NCBI GenBank assembly: GCA_946646575.1
Contig: CAMPCR010000041.1
Coordinates: 1-7,916, forward strand
Direction: 5' to 3'
Origin: UBA3222 sp002363035
GTDB taxonomy: Bacteria > Verrucomicrobiota > Verrucomicrobiia > Opitutales > UBA9783
Length of the DNA: 7,916 nt
The notes beneath the pieces were generated by a model. It saw only the letters and a program-made list of their open reading frames with translations. It did no database searches and was not told the origin of the DNA. This document shows positions 6,883 to 7,916 of this stretch, in pieces; position 1 is the first letter of the stretch, and each line of letters starts with the position of its first letter. A program made the position numbers and the translations under genes.

Positions 6883-7092
6883 TTATTCCCGCGGAGCATG
6901 ACGGTGTGGTTGTGCTTTGCGGGGAGTAGCAGTGGTGTGCACAAAGATCATTTGAAGCTTGTCGTTTGGTGCCCGTTTATTCCAAAACTCTGTGAAATTG
7001 ACGATTTTATCTTTTTGACGAAGCCCGTCATCACCGAATATCGTGAGTGTGTATGTCGGATTTAAAACCCGCCTCGTCGTCTTTATCATCAT
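6883..7092 (-). CDS. Small hypothetical protein (69 residues), uncertain
   Basis: This minus-strand ORF starts with a double ATG (7092 and 7089) preceded by GAAGGCA, a plausible ribosome binding site, and ends with TAA at 6885-6883. The frame is open further upstream to 7161, but that part has no better start. The middle of the protein reads like a folded segment (TYTLTIFGDDG, then VNFTEFWNKRAPNDKLQMI), while the tail is His/Arg/Pro-rich and basic. I recognise no family, signal peptide or membrane helix. The gene would overlap the truB 5' end by 40 bases on the opposite strand, which counts against it unless truB starts later. It could be a real small gene, a fragment of a longer degraded gene, or chance. 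Confidence 0.35.
   Translation of the reverse strand: MMIKTTRRVLNPTYTLTIFGDDGLRQKDKIVNFTEFWNKRAPNDKLQMIFVHTTATPRKAQPHRHAPRE
6888..6923 (+). other. Possible RNA hairpin, 11-bp stem
   Basis: The bases CCCGCGGAGCA (6888-6898) pair with TGCTTTGCGGG (6913-6923) around a 14-base loop. Two pairs are G-U wobbles, so the full stem forms only in plus-strand RNA; the minus-strand transcript would have two A-C mismatches. No T-run follows, so it is not a standard intrinsic terminator. A smaller inverted repeat, GGGAA/TTCCC (6875-6890), abuts it on the left. Its position between the ald remnant and truB would suit RNA processing or a leftover 3' end structure, but chance is possible. Confidence 0.35.
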
Positions 7093-7856
7093 TGCCTTCA
7101 AACACAAAAGCCCCTTGGGTACATACATCCGTTCACGCCAAACGTGCGAGGATCGCGACAAACATCGACGGCATTTTGCCGATCGATAAGCCGTACGGTT
7201 GCTCTTCGTATGACGTTATCCGACGTTTAAAATATACGTTTGGTTTTCGCAAAATCGGTCACGCGGGCACCCTGGATCCGCTGGCAACGGGTCTGTTGCT
7301 GATTGTTCTCGGGAAAGCGACCAAAGCCTCGCAGGCGTTGATGTGCGGCACAAAGACCTACGAGGGCGTCATTCAACTTGGGGTCGAAACAACCACCTAT
7401 GACCGTGAGGGCGAGGTGACGCAAACCCGACCGACCGAAGGCATTACCGAAGAAAGAATTCGAACCGTTCTGCAAGGTTTTATCGGCGACCAATATCAAC
7501 AGCCGCCTGTTTTTTCCGCCAAGAAAATCAACGGCATCCCCTTATATAAACTGGCGCGGAAGGGACAGGAACCAAAAACAACTCCCCATTTCATCACCAT
7601 CTTTCAATGCGATCTTTTAAATTACGACGCCCCTAATCTTCATCTTCGCGTCCGCTGCTCCAAAGGCACCTATATTCGCTCATTAGCGCACGACATCGGC
7701 GCAAAACTTAACTGCGGCGGTTATCTATCGCAATTGCGCCGCACCCGCAGCGGCAATTTCTCCCTTGAACAAGCAATCCAACTCGACGCGTTACTTGAAG
7801 AGCCCGCGTTATTGAGGCAGTATCTGGTACCGTTGAAAGCGTCGGTCGAAGGCTAG
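7053..7856 (+). CDS. truB: tRNA pseudouridine-55 synthase TruB
   Basis: TruB converts uridine 55 to pseudouridine in the T-arm of nearly all tRNAs. From ATG 7053 the protein has 267 residues. The core starts at NIDGILPIDKPYG; the catalytic Asp is D75 in GHAGTLDPLATGLL. The other family motifs follow in order: KTYEGVIQLGVETTTYD (active-site Tyr Y103), QQPPVFSAKKINGIPLYKLARKG (Y165), KGTYIRSLAHDIG (204-216) and LRRTRSGNF. The chain ends about 30 residues after this, so there is no C-terminal PUA domain, unlike the 314-residue E. coli enzyme. D75 compares with D48 in E. coli: there is a Ser-rich N-terminal extension of roughly 30 residues. An in-frame GTG at 7047 is possible, but ATG 7053, with a weak GTGAG five bases before it, is preferred; no ATG or GTG occurs between there and the core, only a TTG at 7092. 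The usual rbfA neighbour is absent upstream. The PVC-like style of the 146-170 region suggests Verrucomicrobiota. Identity is certain; the start is not. Confidence 0.95.
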   Translation: MSDLKPASSSLSSLPSNTKAPWVHTSVHAKRARIATNIDGILPIDKPYGCSSYDVIRRLKYTFGFRKIGHAGTLDPLATGLLLIVLGKATKASQALMCGTKTYEGVIQLGVETTTYDREGEVTQTRPTEGITEERIRTVLQGFIGDQYQQPPVFSAKKINGIPLYKLARKGQEPKTTPHFITIFQCDLLNYDAPNLHLRVRCSKGTYIRSLAHDIGAKLNCGGYLSQLRRTRSGNFSLEQAIQLDALLEEPALLRQYLVPLKASVEG

Positions 7857-7916
7857 TACGCTTTCACATACGGAAAACGTTTTTCACTTCGGACGGCAGA
7901 CGAAAAAGAAAAATTT
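7857..7916 (+). other. Non-coding tail after truB
   Basis: Sixty bases follow the truB stop to the window edge. They contain the loopless palindrome AAAACGTTTT (7874-7883) and an A-rich end, but no terminator hairpin and no visible start codon with a ribosome binding site. A following co-transcribed gene, commonly ribF after truB, cannot be seen or excluded. Confidence 0.4.

Larger units (their letters stand above)
6609..7052 (+). other. Gene-poor stretch between ald and truB
   Basis: This 444-base stretch lacks a confident intact gene. Its first 60 bases show nothing recognisable. It then holds the ald remnant, a possible hairpin and the small minus-strand ORF listed separately. The plus strand is rich in G and TG between about 6660 and 6760, unlike the flanking genes, as expected of DNA drifting without coding constraint. 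I found no U-tailed terminator hairpin and no convincing truB promoter: TTGACG at 6998 and 7015 has no good -10 partner. Confidence 0.6.

Noticed and set aside
7874..7883. AAAACGTTTT palindrome after truB as a terminator or operator
   Set aside because: It has no loop, so it cannot form a terminator hairpin, and a single AT-rich 10-base palindrome is expected by chance.
1..7916. Defence system, CRISPR array, prophage, insertion sequence or tRNA/rRNA gene
   Set aside because: No spaced repeats, transposase, terminal inverted repeats, phage genes or tRNA-like cloverleaf were seen. The content is housekeeping and peptidase genes.

Overview
The window reads as ordinary chromosomal DNA of a moderate-GC Gram-negative-type bacterium. 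My best guess is Verrucomicrobiota or a PVC relative. That rests on the style of the two M16 peptidases and of TruB as remembered from the families; no search was run. I see no phage, transposon, CRISPR, tRNA or rRNA.

Layout. Positions 1-5368 are filled by two minus-strand genes for M16 (insulinase/pitrilysin) zinc metallopeptidases, transcribed towards position 1. The upstream gene (5368 to 2840) encodes a complete, apparently cytoplasmic 842-residue enzyme with an active N-terminal half and a degenerate C-terminal half. Its stop codon overlaps the start of the second gene in an ATGA. The second gene (2843 to 1, running off the window) encodes an exported PqqL-like M16 peptidase with a signal peptide and an unusual charged linker of about 120 residues ahead of the catalytic domain. 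The pair looks like one operon.

Between the divergent starts (5369-5486) lies a 118-base control region. It holds a strong-looking sigma70-type promoter for the peptidase operon, placed so close to the ATG that the mRNA should be nearly leaderless, and a weaker candidate promoter plus a ribosome binding site for ald on the plus strand. The complete ald gene (5487-6608) encodes alanine dehydrogenase with all expected catalytic residues.

Positions 6609-7052 have no confident gene. They contain a decayed second copy of the last 57 or so codons of ald (about 6668-6844), a possible RNA hairpin (6888-6923) and a small minus-strand ORF of unknown function (7092 to 6883). The plus-strand truB gene (7053-7856) follows, encoding tRNA pseudouridine-55 synthase with an N-terminal extension and no C-terminal PUA domain. 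The last 60 bases are non-coding as far as I can see.

Functionally, the two peptidases may act in peptide turnover on both sides of the inner membrane. Ald interconverts alanine and pyruvate and could use amino acids released that way, but this link is inferred only from adjacency. TruB is housekeeping and seems unrelated. I found no convincing new multi-gene system. The most distinctive observations are the ald remnant, the near-leaderless promoter and the charged linker.
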